DNA from: Planctomycetota bacterium
GTDB taxonomy: Bacteria > Planctomycetota > B15-G4 > SIAN01
Length of the DNA: 64,000 nt
Direction of reading: 5' to 3'
NCBI GenBank assembly: GCA_028289345.1
Contig: JANQQL010000043.1
Location: 18,909 to 82,908, forward strand
Positions within the stretch are counted from its first letter, which is position 1. Every line of letters starts with the position of its first letter. Both the position numbers and the translations under genes were made by a program. The notes below the pieces were generated by a model. That model ran no database searches. It worked only from the letters and a program-made list of their open reading frames with translations, and was not told where the DNA came from. Below are positions 14,802 to 23,865 of this stretch, piece by piece.

Positions 14802-16631
14802 ATGAGTACGACTTCCAAAGGTTCTTCTCGCAAGAAGAACTCTCGTTCCAAGGGCAGCTCCAAGGCCCGGGGCTCCAAGAAGGCCGCCTCCAAAAGCAAG
14901 GCAGGCACCTCCGCCAGCGAAGACTCCCCCGCGGAGCCGGCGACGCCCCCCGTGCTTCCCGAGGCATCGGACGCAGGGCCCCTCCTTCGAAGCCGCCTCG
15001 ACAAGGACGGCGAGCAGTATCAAGCCCAGCGCGAGAAGGTAGAGAACCACTGGGAGTCGATCGCCACGGACCTGGAACGGATTCAACTCGGCGGCGGAGA
15101 GAAAGCCATTGCCCGCCAGCACGGCAAAGGACGTCTGACTGCCCGAGAGCGCATCGACCAACTCATCGACCCGGAGACGAAGTTCTTCGAGTTGGGCGCC
15201 TTCGCCGCCCACGGCATGTACGAAGAGTGGGGAACGCCTCCGGCCGCCGGGGTGGTCGCCGGGATCGGTCAAGTGTCCCAACGCCAGTTCATGATCATCG
15301 CCAACGATGCCACCGTGAAAGCCGGCGCATTCTTTCCGATGACCGCCAAGAAGGTCATTCGCTGTCAGCGCATTGCGCTCGAAAACCATCTCCCGGTGAT
15401 TTACCTAGTCGACTCGGCGGGCGTGTTCTTACCCCTTCAAGACGAGATTTTCCCGGACGAAGACGACTTCGGTCGCGTGTTCCGACACAACGCTGTGCTG
15501 TCCGCCAAGGGAGTGCCTCAGATCGCCGCGATCATGGGGATGTGCGTTGCCGGCGGCGCCTACCTGCCAGTGATGTGTGACACCGTGCTCATGACCGAAG
15601 GTTCCGGCCTGTTCCTCGCCGGCCCGGCTTTGGTTCGCGCGGCCATCGGCCAGCAAGTCAGCGCAGAGGAACTCGGCGGAGCCAAGATGCACGCCGAGGT
15701 CTCTGGCACCGTCGACTTCCACGAGCCGGACGACGAGTCGTGCCTGCGACGGATTCGACGCATCGCGGCAAAGTTGGGCCCGGCGCCCCGCGCTCCCTTC
15801 GATCAGGTCGAGTCTCAAGAACCGGTTTACGACACGGCCGATCTGGTGGGATTGGTTCCGGACAGTCCCGGTGCCGAGTACGACATCCGGGAAGTCATTG
15901 CTCGCTTGGTTGACCAGAGCGCGTTCGAGGAGTACCGAGCGAACTACGGCCCCACGATTGTGTGTGGTTTCGCCAGGATTGGCGGATTCTCGGTCGGCAT
16001 CGTCGCCAATCAGAAGACCCACAGCCGTCGCCCGGACCATCCGGTGCAATTCGGGGGCGTCATCTACAGTGACACGGCGGAGAAAGCAGCCCGCTTCATC
16101 CTGGATTGCAACCAGAATCGGGTTCCGTTGATCTTCCTGCACGACGTCAACGGGTTCATGGTCGGGCGAGATTCCGAGCGTGGAGGAATCATTCGCGCCG
16201 GTGCCAAGATGGTGAACGCGGTCTCCAACAGCGTGGTCCCGAAGATCAGCGTGATTCTAGGCGGGAGTTTTGGCGCTGGGCACTACGCCATGTGCGGCAA
16301 GGCCTACGATCCTCGCTTCCTGTTCTGCTGGCCGAGTGCCCGCTACGCGGTCATGGGTGGCGCCCAAGCGGCAACCACGCTTTTGGATCTTCAACTCGCA
16401 CAGATGAAGAAGCAGGGCAAAGAACCGTCGGACAAGGAAGTCGCCGAACTCCGCCAGGATGTCGAGCAACGCTATGCTGACGCTCTGGATCCGCGCTACG
16501 CGGCGGCGAGACTCTGGTGCGACCGGATTCTGCATCCGGCGGAAACGCGGGACGCCCTGATCACCGCACTCCACGTGGCGTCCCACCAACCCGAACTCCC
16601 GGAGCTCAAGGTGGGCGTGTATCAGTCCTGA
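14802..16631 (+). CDS. Acyl-CoA carboxylase carboxyltransferase (beta) subunit
   Basis: Transfers CO2 from biotin to an acyl-CoA, 609 residues. GKGRLTARERIDQLIDP near residue 107 starts the N-terminal crotonase-like half; MGMCVAGGAYLPVMCD and SAEELGGAKMHAEVSG are typical of the methylcrotonyl-/geranyl-CoA carboxylase group; the second half carries RGGIIRAGAKMVNAVSN and GGSFGAGHYAMCGKAYDPRF. The first ~50 residues are unusual, almost all Ser, Lys, Ala, Arg and Gly. The ATG at 14802 is chosen although its ribosome site is weak; ATG 14727 is possible. No biotin carboxylase/carrier subunit lies nearby. With AtuA-type genes and an enoyl-CoA hydratase a few kb away, branched or terpenoid acyl-CoA is the most likely substrate class. 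Confidence 0.88.
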   Translation: MSTTSKGSSRKKNSRSKGSSKARGSKKAASKSKAGTSASEDSPAEPATPPVLPEASDAGPLLRSRLDKDGEQYQAQREKVENHWESIATDLERIQLGGGEKAIARQHGKGRLTARERIDQLIDPETKFFELGAFAAHGMYEEWGTPPAAGVVAGIGQVSQRQFMIIANDATVKAGAFFPMTAKKVIRCQRIALENHLPVIYLVDSAGVFLPLQDEIFPDEDDFGRVFRHNAVLSAKGVPQIAAIMGMCVAGGAYLPVMCDTVLMTEGSGLFLAGPALVRAAIGQQVSAEELGGAKMHAEVSGTVDFHEPDDESCLRRIRRIAAKLGPAPRAPFDQVESQEPVYDTADLVGLVPDSPGAEYDIREVIARLVDQSAFEEYRANYGPTIVCGFARIGGFSVGIVANQKTHSRRPDHPVQFGGVIYSDTAEKAARFILDCNQNRVPLIFLHDVNGFMVGRDSERGGIIRAGAKMVNAVSNSVVPKISVILGGSFGAGHYAMCGKAYDPRFLFCWPSARYAVMGGAQAATTLLDLQLAQMKKQGKEPSDKEVAELRQDVEQRYADALDPRYAAARLWCDRILHPAETRDALITALHVASHQPELPELKVGVYQS

Positions 16632-16699
16632 GGGACGACTTCCCACGCGACCCGCCAACCACGATCGGGTGATCGTCACGCAGCCAGGATGGTGATCAC

Positions 16700-18040
16700 T
16701 CAGGTCCCCTGAGCAGCCTCGGTGACTTGAACCATTCGTTCGAGGGCTGCGCGCGCATCGCGACGCACTTCCTCCTGTTCCTCGGGATCCAGGCGCTCGC
16801 GATAACCGGTCGCCTCGTCCACCGAGTCCCCCACCTCGACTCGATTCAAATCAGGCGCCTTGCCTCGGCGCAGAAGGTCGACCATCGCGACCAAGTGAGG
16901 GGGATCGTTTCGGGACATGGTGGCGCAACCGCAACCCTGGGCCTGACTCCCGGGCACCTCGGCCAGGTGCACGACCTCCACGCCGCGCTGTTCCGCAAGC
17001 TGCCGCGCATTCCTCACGAAATGGCCCTCGGTCGCAATGGCGAGCTTGGAACCGGGTTCCGCTTGCAAGACTTCGTTCCAGAGGTACTTGGTCGAGCCCG
17101 CGCCATCGGCGCAGCGGACGACTGCGAGCGGGCATTCGGGATGAACCAAGGTCCGGTAGCCGGCACTGCGCCAATGTTCGACCATCGCCGGTTGAAAGAC
17201 AGTGTGCACTCCGCAGAAGCTCCCCCAGTGGATCACTTCGGCACGGTCCAGCGCTTCCCGTTCCTTCTCGGAGAGCTTGCTGACGCGCTGCTGCATCCCC
17301 TCGACCCCGCCGCCCCACTGGAACTGAGCCTCGGTGGGAATGCCGAGTTGCCAGCAGGCGACTTCTCCCAAATGGCGGTCCGGCACGAAGAAGATCTTCT
17401 TGCCCTGGTTCCTTGCCCAGCCGAGTACGTGGCGCGCGTTGCTGCTAGTGCACACTGCTCCGCCGGTCTTGCCCGCCAAGGCTTTGACTCGCCCCGAGGT
17501 GTTCATGTAGGCGACGACCAGCAGATCATCCCCGTAACGTTCGCGCAACTCTTCGAACACGGGAGCGATGTGGTGTTCCTTGGCGAACATCTCCATGGTA
17601 CACCCGGCCCGCGGATTGGTGATGTAGACGGTCTGAGTCGGATGGGCCAAGGTGGCGATGGACTCTGCCATGAAATGGACCGCCGACTCGATCACCCACT
17701 TGACCTGGGAATGCTGACGAGCCTGCAGTGCCAGCTCGTAGGAATCCGCAATCCTCCCGCCATACCTCTCGACCAACTTGACGATCTCTCCGCCCATGTA
17801 GTAGTGGGCGAGCAACATCATCTGGTCGCCGAACTCGTCACAAGCCGGCTTCAGATAAGAGTCCATCCAGGGCAAGACCGTTTCGGGGGTCCGATCGGGC
17901 AGCGCCAGATACTCTTCTGCGTACGGCTGGAACTCCTCTTGGTATCGATCCAGAGGGAGGTCGGTTTGACACAACGGGACTTCCGGCACGATTTCGATGC
18001 CGCTGAAACGCACGGACCGGTCGAGGGAGCGGGTCGTCAC
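16700..18040 (-). CDS. nadA: Quinolinate synthase A
   Basis: Condenses iminoaspartate with dihydroxyacetone phosphate to quinolinate in NAD synthesis, using a [4Fe-4S] cluster. 446 residues. The GTG at 18040 is supported by AAGGAG six bases upstream. LAHYYMGGEIVKL and VIESAVHFMAES match the N-terminal layer; GGAVCTSSNARHVLGWA, LVHPECPLAVV and CGCATMSRN hold candidate cluster cysteines; FVPDRHLGEVA is the conserved substrate loop. It is longer than the usual ~300-370 residues because of N-terminal and C-terminal extensions, a form seen in some bacteria. It follows the sulfatase-like gene by 25 bases on the same strand. nadB and nadC are not in the window. Confidence 0.93.
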   Translation of the reverse strand: MTTRSLDRSVRFSGIEIVPEVPLCQTDLPLDRYQEEFQPYAEEYLALPDRTPETVLPWMDSYLKPACDEFGDQMMLLAHYYMGGEIVKLVERYGGRIADSYELALQARQHSQVKWVIESAVHFMAESIATLAHPTQTVYITNPRAGCTMEMFAKEHHIAPVFEELRERYGDDLLVVAYMNTSGRVKALAGKTGGAVCTSSNARHVLGWARNQGKKIFFVPDRHLGEVACWQLGIPTEAQFQWGGGVEGMQQRVSKLSEKEREALDRAEVIHWGSFCGVHTVFQPAMVEHWRSAGYRTLVHPECPLAVVRCADGAGSTKYLWNEVLQAEPGSKLAIATEGHFVRNARQLAEQRGVEVVHLAEVPGSQAQGCGCATMSRNDPPHLVAMVDLLRRGKAPDLNRVEVGDSVDEATGYRERLDPEEQEEVRRDARAALERMVQVTEAAQGT

Positions 18041-18065
18041 GGGGATCTCCTTGGTACGCGATTCA

Positions 18066-20687
18066 TTATCCCGAATCGTCGAGATATCCGAGCCGCCGCA
18101 ACTGGTCTTCCATTTCCGGGCTGATCCCGTCGCGGGAGTCCCTTTCCCGGCGGGCCCCCAGGTCCTCGTGTTCCTGGTTGGCGCGGCGCAGATAGCGGAG
18201 CAGTGGAGCCGCGACGTCCTCCCGCTCAGCTCGCAGGTCGTGGTGCTCCTGGGGATCCTCTTCCAAATCGAAGAGCATGGCCGCCTCGTCATCGCCCTCC
18301 AGGGAGTCCTTGGTGGCGATCAGCTTCCACGGACCACGACGCACCGCGTACAACGGCATTCCTTGCTCGCGCACCAAGCGCGCGAACACGGGATCTTCCG
18401 CGCCCGCCGTCCCGGTCGTGCGCAGGACTGGGAGCAGAGAACGCCCCTGCACAGGAAAGCGCGGACGTTCCCCCACCCAGTCGAGGATGGTCGGAGTGAT
18501 GTCGCTGAGGGACACCGGCATCGAGCATTCCTGGGCGGTGAACCCGGGGCCATGGATCAGCAAAGGAATGTGCAGCAGTTCCTGGTACAGGGTGTGTCCA
18601 TGTCCCATGTTTCCGTGATCGTGGAATTCCTCCCCGTGATCCGAGGTGACGATGACCAGCGAGCGATCCCAGACGCCGGAACTTCGCAAGGCGTCGACGA
18701 ATTCGCGCATCAGATCGTCCGCTTCCCGCAGAGTCGCGTCGTACAGGTCTTCGTAGTGGGCGAGGTCTTCCGGGGGCAACTCCCGCTGACCCACCACCCG
18801 CCTCTTCACCCATTTGAGGCTGTCCCCCAAATCACTTTCGCAGGTTGGATGAAACTGCTCTCGATAGGCCGGACTCGGACGGTAGTTGTGCACGAGATAA
18901 GTGTGCAGGAACAGAAAGAAGCGGCTGTCCGAGTGGTCGTCCACCCAGTCCACGACATGGTCGAGGCCGCGGCGGCGATGGAAGGCCAGGTTGGCTTGGT
19001 AGTCGTTGCGACGCGGATGCAGGTGCCAGCGTGCGTCTTCCTCGCTCAGCAAGTTGTCGTGGGTGTCATACTGGTCGAACCCTTCCTCGAAACCGAACTC
19101 CGCACTGACATAGCCACCGCCGGTGAAGCCCACGGTCAGGAAACCGGCCTCCCGCAAACGAACGGTCAACAGGTCGCACGAAGTCGCGGAAATGGGTGCG
19201 AAGCCGGGAGCGGGCGACTCCAAGCCATGCACCGCCGGAACCTGCCCCGAGAACATCGTCGCGTGGGACGGCAGGGTGTATCCCGACGTGCTGCTGGCAT
19301 GACGAAACCAGGCCGACTGCTGGGACAGCTCGTCCAGAAACGGCGTGGTGGGTCGGGGGTAGCCTTCGTTGCTCATGCGATCGGCCCGCACCGTATCCAA
19401 AGAGATCAAAAAGATGTGGCGTGGTGCGGACTCTTTCCGGCGCAGCAGGACGGACCCCAGCACGAACAGGTCTTCGCTGTTCGACGAGTCCACGGCAATG
19501 CGCAAGGTTCCCGGTCCCGTGCACCCCTTGGGCAACGGGACCTGTTGTGACTCCCATCCTTCCGGTCGATCCGCAGTGAGGGTGGCGTCCCACAAGGAAA
19601 CCTCCCGATCCCGGAATTGAAAGCTCGCCTTCACTGACAGTGGGCTCTGTCTCCAGGTCACTCGTCGCTCGGGAAGACAAGCGTGAGAGAAATCGAGGAT
19701 CCACTCCCCGTCGGGAACCGTCACGTCCCATTCAAGGACCGCGGGTGCCGGCAGCAACACGCCATCCCGTCGCTCTTCCAAAATCTCCACTCGCCGGAAC
19801 CCCTGGAGTTCTGGCGAATCGGAAACAAGTGCGTGGAGGCCGGCGTTCTTCGCCGAACTCCCGGTCACCTGTTCCTTGTCGACGGCATCGACCCCCGCCG
19901 CGAGCTTCCCCAGTCCCAGAGCGCGCCGCAGTGATACCGGTGACAGACTCAACTCGTCGACGGTGAACGGATTCGATCCTTCTTCCCCTGTCATGATCGC
20001 CAAGATTCCGGCCTCCGCGTCGAAGGGCGCTTGGAATACCTGGGATCGAGTTTGTCGAGAGCCCACCTGGGGCGGTGGCAGAGACACCGTCTCATTGATG
20101 CGGCTGCGCTGCACACGCCAAAGTTCATACATCGGAGTGTTGACCAGCTCGTTCTTCAGGTCGACCCGCTTCATGAGCGGCTGAACTCCGACATTGGCGC
20201 ATGCCGACGACGAACCGACCGCCTCCCCTTGCAGTGCCTCGATCGTCGAGGTGACTTTCAACTCGTAACACTGATTGGCAAAGAGCGGAACGCACTTCAG
20301 CAACATTCCTTGGTTGCCACGGCCATGCAGCTGGCCGTCCTCCACTCGCCAATCGTGAACCGTGGTATTCGCCGGATCAAACAACGGGTGTTCCACCGAG
20401 CGCAAGGGCAACCAAGGCTCCAGACTGCCTTGAAAGTCCTCGCGATGAATCGCCGGCTCGTTCGGCGCCGATTCGGGAACCATCCACTCCAGGCGCACGT
20501 GAGACGGCGCGTACCGCACCGCATCGACCAAACGGATCACGGCGATCTGATCGGGGTCCTCGGCCTGCGGAGAATCGGCCTCCCCGCCTTCCCCACAACC
20601 TGGAAGCCAACCGGCGGCCGTGAACACGGCCATCGCAAAGAGCCACGGAGGTCGCCGGCTCGCTGGCCGCTGCTTGGTTCGCCGCAT
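18066..20687 (-). CDS. Sulfatase-like lipoprotein (alkaline phosphatase superfamily)
   Basis: Exported hydrolase, 873 residues. The N-terminus is a lipoprotein signal: Arg-rich start, hydrophobic core and lipobox LPGC (Cys about 31). Residues ~50-420 form a long region without a recognised domain, possibly beta-sandwich binding modules. The sulfatase domain starts near residue 428 (IFLISLDTVRADRMSNEGY, metal-binding Asp), with SDHGEEFHDHGNMGHG as the second metal site. The usual Cys/Ser-x-Pro-Ser-Arg nucleophile region reads TLPSHATMFSG, with Thr in the nucleophile position, so the formylglycine mechanism is not expected. It may be a phosphohydrolase or transferase rather than a sulfatase. 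It is divergent from atuA and upstream of nadA. Confidence 0.82.
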   Translation of the reverse strand: MRRTKQRPASRRPPWLFAMAVFTAAGWLPGCGEGGEADSPQAEDPDQIAVIRLVDAVRYAPSHVRLEWMVPESAPNEPAIHREDFQGSLEPWLPLRSVEHPLFDPANTTVHDWRVEDGQLHGRGNQGMLLKCVPLFANQCYELKVTSTIEALQGEAVGSSSACANVGVQPLMKRVDLKNELVNTPMYELWRVQRSRINETVSLPPPQVGSRQTRSQVFQAPFDAEAGILAIMTGEEGSNPFTVDELSLSPVSLRRALGLGKLAAGVDAVDKEQVTGSSAKNAGLHALVSDSPELQGFRRVEILEERRDGVLLPAPAVLEWDVTVPDGEWILDFSHACLPERRVTWRQSPLSVKASFQFRDREVSLWDATLTADRPEGWESQQVPLPKGCTGPGTLRIAVDSSNSEDLFVLGSVLLRRKESAPRHIFLISLDTVRADRMSNEGYPRPTTPFLDELSQQSAWFRHASSTSGYTLPSHATMFSGQVPAVHGLESPAPGFAPISATSCDLLTVRLREAGFLTVGFTGGGYVSAEFGFEEGFDQYDTHDNLLSEEDARWHLHPRRNDYQANLAFHRRRGLDHVVDWVDDHSDSRFFLFLHTYLVHNYRPSPAYREQFHPTCESDLGDSLKWVKRRVVGQRELPPEDLAHYEDLYDATLREADDLMREFVDALRSSGVWDRSLVIVTSDHGEEFHDHGNMGHGHTLYQELLHIPLLIHGPGFTAQECSMPVSLSDITPTILDWVGERPRFPVQGRSLLPVLRTTGTAGAEDPVFARLVREQGMPLYAVRRGPWKLIATKDSLEGDDEAAMLFDLEEDPQEHHDLRAEREDVAAPLLRYLRRANQEHEDLGARRERDSRDGISPEMEDQLRRLGYLDDSG

Positions 20688-20754
20688 GGAGGTCTCGGGT
20701 CAGGAATCCAGAAGGAGCTGGTATTCTGCCGCCCTCACCGACCAAGAGGGATCC

Positions 20755-22128
20755 ATGACCAAAAAAGAATCCGTGCTCATTGCCAACGGCCAGGGCTTCT
20801 GGGGCGACAGCATCCTGGGGCCGATCCGGCTCGTCAACGAGGGGCCGCTGCACTACCTGACCCTGGACTACTTGGCCGAAGTGACCATGAGCATCATGCA
20901 GAAGCTCAAGAGTCGTCATCCAGAAGCTGGCTACGCCACCGACTTCGTGCAGATGCTGCGCCGGGTCCTGCCGGTTTGCCGCGAAAAGAACATCAAGGTC
21001 ATCGCCAACGCTGCCGGGGTCAACCCCCAAGCGTGCCTCAAGGCGGTGGCCCAAGCGGTGAGGGATCAGGGCTTGAAGGGTGTTCGGGTCGCCGTGGTGG
21101 AAGGGGATGACATCCTTTCGCGACTTCCCGATCTCCTCAAGGAAGGAGAGCCTCTCGCCAACATGGACAGCGGGGAGGGGTTGGCCAGCAAGCTGGACGC
21201 GGTGCAAAGCGCCAACGTCTACATTGGCGCCGAGCCCGTGGTCGAAGCACTCTCCCAAGGGGCCGACATCGTCATCACCGGCCGGGTCACGGATCCGAGT
21301 CTGGTGGTCGCCCCCATGGTCCATGAATTCGGTTGGTCGCTCGACGACCGCGACCGAATCGCCGCGGCCACGGTGGCCGGGCACATCGTCGAATGCGGGG
21401 CGCAGTGCACCGGAGGGAACTTCGTCAACTGGCGCGACGTGCCGGACATGGCGCGCATCGGCTACCCAGTGATCGAGGCAAGCCCGGATGGCTCTTTCGT
21501 CGTCACCAAACACGAAGGAACCGGTGGACTGGTCAACATCGAAACCGTGACCTCCCAACTCGTCTACGAAATGGGAGATCCGGCGCATTACATCACGCCG
21601 GACGTGGTCGCCGACTTCACTTCCATTCAGCTCGAAGAAGTCGGCAAGGACCGAGTCCGGGTGTCCGGGATCCGCGGCTTGCCCGCCACAGACACGTACA
21701 AAGTGTCGATCAGCTACCAGAATGGCTACAAGGCCTCGGGCCAGCTCACCGTTGCGGGACCGGACGCGGTGGAGAAAGCCAAGTTGTGCGCCGACGTCGT
21801 GTTCCAGCGCCTGGCCTTGGATGGAGTCGAATTTTCCGAGGACCAACGCTTGGTCGAGATCGTCGGCACCAACGTGTGCCACGCGGGCATTGCCGCTTCC
21901 CCACGAGATCCGGCGGAGGTGGTTCTCCGCTTGGGAGTCCGCGACCCGGACCGCACCAAGGTGAACCGATTCGGAATGGAGATCGCCCCGCTGGTCACCA
22001 GCGGACCACCGGGGGTGACGGGCTTCGCCGGCGGGCGGCCGAAGGCCACCGATGTCATCGGCTACTGGCCCGCCCTGCTGCCCAAAACCAAAGTGTCCAC
22101 GTCGGTGCACGTCGAGGAGGTGGAGTGA
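20755..22128 (+). CDS. AtuA family protein (acyclic terpene utilisation, DUF1446)
   Basis: Member of the AtuA/DUF1446 family, 457 residues, first described in the Pseudomonas acyclic terpene (citronellol/geraniol) cluster; its reaction is not known to me. Typical blocks are IANGQGFWGDSILGP at residues 8-22, LTLDYLAEVTMSIMQK, IKVIANAAGVNPQACL, ADIVITGRVTDPSLVVAP and QCTGGNFVNW. The ATG at 20755 has GAGGGA upstream; the longer frame runs into the divergent promoter region. It overlaps the next gene by TGATG, and the next gene encodes the small domain that some members carry fused at the C-terminus. With the carboxyltransferase and enoyl-CoA hydratase nearby it suggests branched-acyl or terpenoid catabolism. 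Confidence 0.88.
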   Translation: MTKKESVLIANGQGFWGDSILGPIRLVNEGPLHYLTLDYLAEVTMSIMQKLKSRHPEAGYATDFVQMLRRVLPVCREKNIKVIANAAGVNPQACLKAVAQAVRDQGLKGVRVAVVEGDDILSRLPDLLKEGEPLANMDSGEGLASKLDAVQSANVYIGAEPVVEALSQGADIVITGRVTDPSLVVAPMVHEFGWSLDDRDRIAAATVAGHIVECGAQCTGGNFVNWRDVPDMARIGYPVIEASPDGSFVVTKHEGTGGLVNIETVTSQLVYEMGDPAHYITPDVVADFTSIQLEEVGKDRVRVSGIRGLPATDTYKVSISYQNGYKASGQLTVAGPDAVEKAKLCADVVFQRLALDGVEFSEDQRLVEIVGTNVCHAGIAASPRDPAEVVLRLGVRDPDRTKVNRFGMEIAPLVTSGPPGVTGFAGGRPKATDVIGYWPALLPKTKVSTSVHVEEVE

Positions 22129-22472
22129 TGGCCAAGGTACGACTCTCTCAGCTCGCCTACTCGCGATCCGGAGACAAAGGGGATGGCAGCAACGTTGGCG
22201 TCGTGGCCTACACCCGCGAGGCATACGAACTCCTCGAAAAAGAACTCACCTCGGAACGAGTGAAGCAGCACTTCCGAGAAATCTGTCACGGCAAAGTGGA
22301 GCGCTTCGAAGCTCCCAATCTGATGGCGCTGAACTTTCTCCTCCACGACTCATTGGGAGGTGGCGGTTCCGAAAGCCTGAAAACCGACGCTCAGGGCAAG
22401 ACTCACGGCCTGGGAGTGCTCTGGCTGGAGCTCGAAGTGCCGGACGACTTCCCGGTCCCGCATCCCGCATGA
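22128..22472 (+). CDS. AtuA-associated small ferredoxin-like-fold protein
   Basis: 114-residue companion of AtuA. VRLSQLAYSRSGDKGDGSNVGVVA at the N-terminus (split here by wording only) is the hallmark of the domain found at the C-terminus of longer AtuA-family proteins; NLMALNFLLHDSLGGG lies in the middle and the end is acidic/Pro-rich. The start ATG overlaps the atuA stop and its own stop overlaps the next ATG (ATGA), so atuA, this gene and the phosphate acyltransferase gene are translationally coupled. Probably a subunit of an AtuA complex; no catalytic residue can be named. Confidence 0.83.
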   Translation: MAKVRLSQLAYSRSGDKGDGSNVGVVAYTREAYELLEKELTSERVKQHFREICHGKVERFEAPNLMALNFLLHDSLGGGGSESLKTDAQGKTHGLGVLWLELEVPDDFPVPHPA

Positions 22473-23416
22473 GCGGCATCCTCGAGACTCTTCGAAGAAA
22501 AGCCGCCGATACTCCGCGCCGAGTTGTCTTTCCCGAGTCGAGCGACCCTCGAGTGCAGGAGGCCGCCACCCGATTCGCCGCCGAGGGTTATGGCCACGCG
22601 ATCTTGCTCGACGGCAAGAACCCTCCTTCCACGGGAATCGAACTCTGGTCCGTGGACGATCCACCACTACTCGAAGAGTGCGCCCAGGCCTACCACGCGG
22701 CACGGGCGCACAAAGGAGTGACGCTCGACGAGGCACGGGAACAGCTCCAGGACCCGCTGCTATTCGGGGCCACTTTGGTTCGCTGCGGCAAAGTCGATGC
22801 CTCGGTTGCCGGGAGCGTCGCCACCACCGCCGAGGTGTTGCGCGCGGCCATTCGTGCGGTGGGACCGGCCCCGTCCGGGTCGCTGGTGTCGAGTTTCTTC
22901 CTCATGGAACTCGAGTCTCGAGTCCTGACCTACTCTGATTGCGGAGTGGTTCCGGATCCTTCGGCCGAAGAACTCGCGCAGATTGCCATCTCCGCCGCGG
23001 AGAGCCACCGCCGATTGACCAGCGAGGAGCCCCGCGTGGCCATGCTCTCCTTCTCTACCAAGGGGAGTGCCACGGGGCCGCGCGTGGAAAAAATCCGGGA
23101 AGCGACTTCGCGAGTCCGCACCCTGGCTCCGGATCTTCTGGTCGACGGCGAACTGCAGTTCGATGCCGCTTTTCTGCCCCAGGTGGCGGAGCGCAAGGCC
23201 CCTGGGTCCGCGGTGGCAGGTCGCGCCAACGTCTTCGTTTTCCCCGACCTGGACTCCGGCAACATCGCCTACAAGATCACCGAGCGACTGGCGGGAGCCA
23301 AAGCCCTAGGGCCGTTGCTTCAGGGCCTCGCCAAGCCATGCATGGACTTGTCGCGTGGCTGCCGGGTCGAGGACATCGTCGACGTCGCCGTGGTGGCCGC
23401 CAACCTCGTGGGGTGA
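22469..23416 (+). CDS. Phosphate acetyl/butyryltransferase
   Basis: Interconverts an acyl-CoA and an acyl phosphate, 315 residues, PTA/PTB family. RRVVFPESSDPRVQEAA near residue 17 is the conserved N-terminal block; DASVAGSVATTAEVLRAAI matches the family's substrate segment; SYSTKGSA appears as LSFSTKGSATGPRVEK; DGELQFDAAF and ANVFVFPDLDSGNIAYKITERLAGA are the strongest C-terminal signatures. The length fits the catalytic-domain-only enzymes. Whether it prefers acetyl-, propionyl- or butyryl-CoA cannot be told. No acetate kinase lies nearby. Its operon position after atuA suggests it drains acyl-CoA from that pathway. Confidence 0.9.
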   Translation: MSGILETLRRKAADTPRRVVFPESSDPRVQEAATRFAAEGYGHAILLDGKNPPSTGIELWSVDDPPLLEECAQAYHAARAHKGVTLDEAREQLQDPLLFGATLVRCGKVDASVAGSVATTAEVLRAAIRAVGPAPSGSLVSSFFLMELESRVLTYSDCGVVPDPSAEELAQIAISAAESHRRLTSEEPRVAMLSFSTKGSATGPRVEKIREATSRVRTLAPDLLVDGELQFDAAFLPQVAERKAPGSAVAGRANVFVFPDLDSGNIAYKITERLAGAKALGPLLQGLAKPCMDLSRGCRVEDIVDVAVVAANLVG

Positions 23417-23434
23417 CCGAGTCGTAGACTCACG

Positions 23435-23719
23435 TCACACCTTGGCGATCAGTCGCAGGAAGAACGACAGGAACGCCAAGAGAAGCACAAACGCCACCAA
23501 GCGAATGGTGGTCGTGGGTGTGCGACGCGACGGCGGCTCCTGAGGAAACTCGCGGGCCAAGAAGTCGGCGTAGTCCGCATCGTCCATGTCTTCCGGCAGT
23601 TCGAGAGACGTCTCTTCGACATCGTCCCGCCAACCGGTTTGCCCGTCGCTCCCGCATTCCCGGCAGAAGGCGGCGCGAGGATCGAGAGGTTGGCCACAAT
23701 GGGGACATTCGAACGCCAT
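23435..23719 (-). CDS. Zinc-ribbon protein with C-terminal membrane anchor
   Basis: 94 residues, function unknown. The N-terminus is a zinc ribbon with CPHC at 5-8 and CREC at 19-22. The middle (about 30-60) is strongly acidic, including ETSLELPEDMDDADYADF. A single hydrophobic helix at about 73-90 forms a tail anchor. The start ATG at 23719 places the first Cys at residue 5, as is usual for such ribbons. It converges with the phosphate acyltransferase gene (18-base gap) and diverges from the enoyl-CoA hydratase gene. Proteins of this make-up are common in Planctomycetota and related groups; no role is assigned. Confidence 0.75.
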   Translation of the reverse strand: MAFECPHCGQPLDPRAAFCRECGSDGQTGWRDDVEETSLELPEDMDDADYADFLAREFPQEPPSRRTPTTTIRLVAFVLLLAFLSFFLRLIAKV

Positions 23720-23865
23720 GGCGTAGAGGTAGCCAATTCCTCCCCTCTTTGCCAGGAACTCGGCCGACGCCGCCCCAGGGCCGAGCAGTATGATCCGCCA
23801 ACCCTCGTGGGTCGCCTCAGGCCCCCCACCACTCGGACCTCATTCACGGAGAAGGAGCCGTCGCC

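Noticed and set aside
16660..16680. ACGATC/GATCGT hairpin between convergent carboxyltransferase and nadA genes as terminator
   Set aside because: Only a 6-bp stem and no T-run on either strand.
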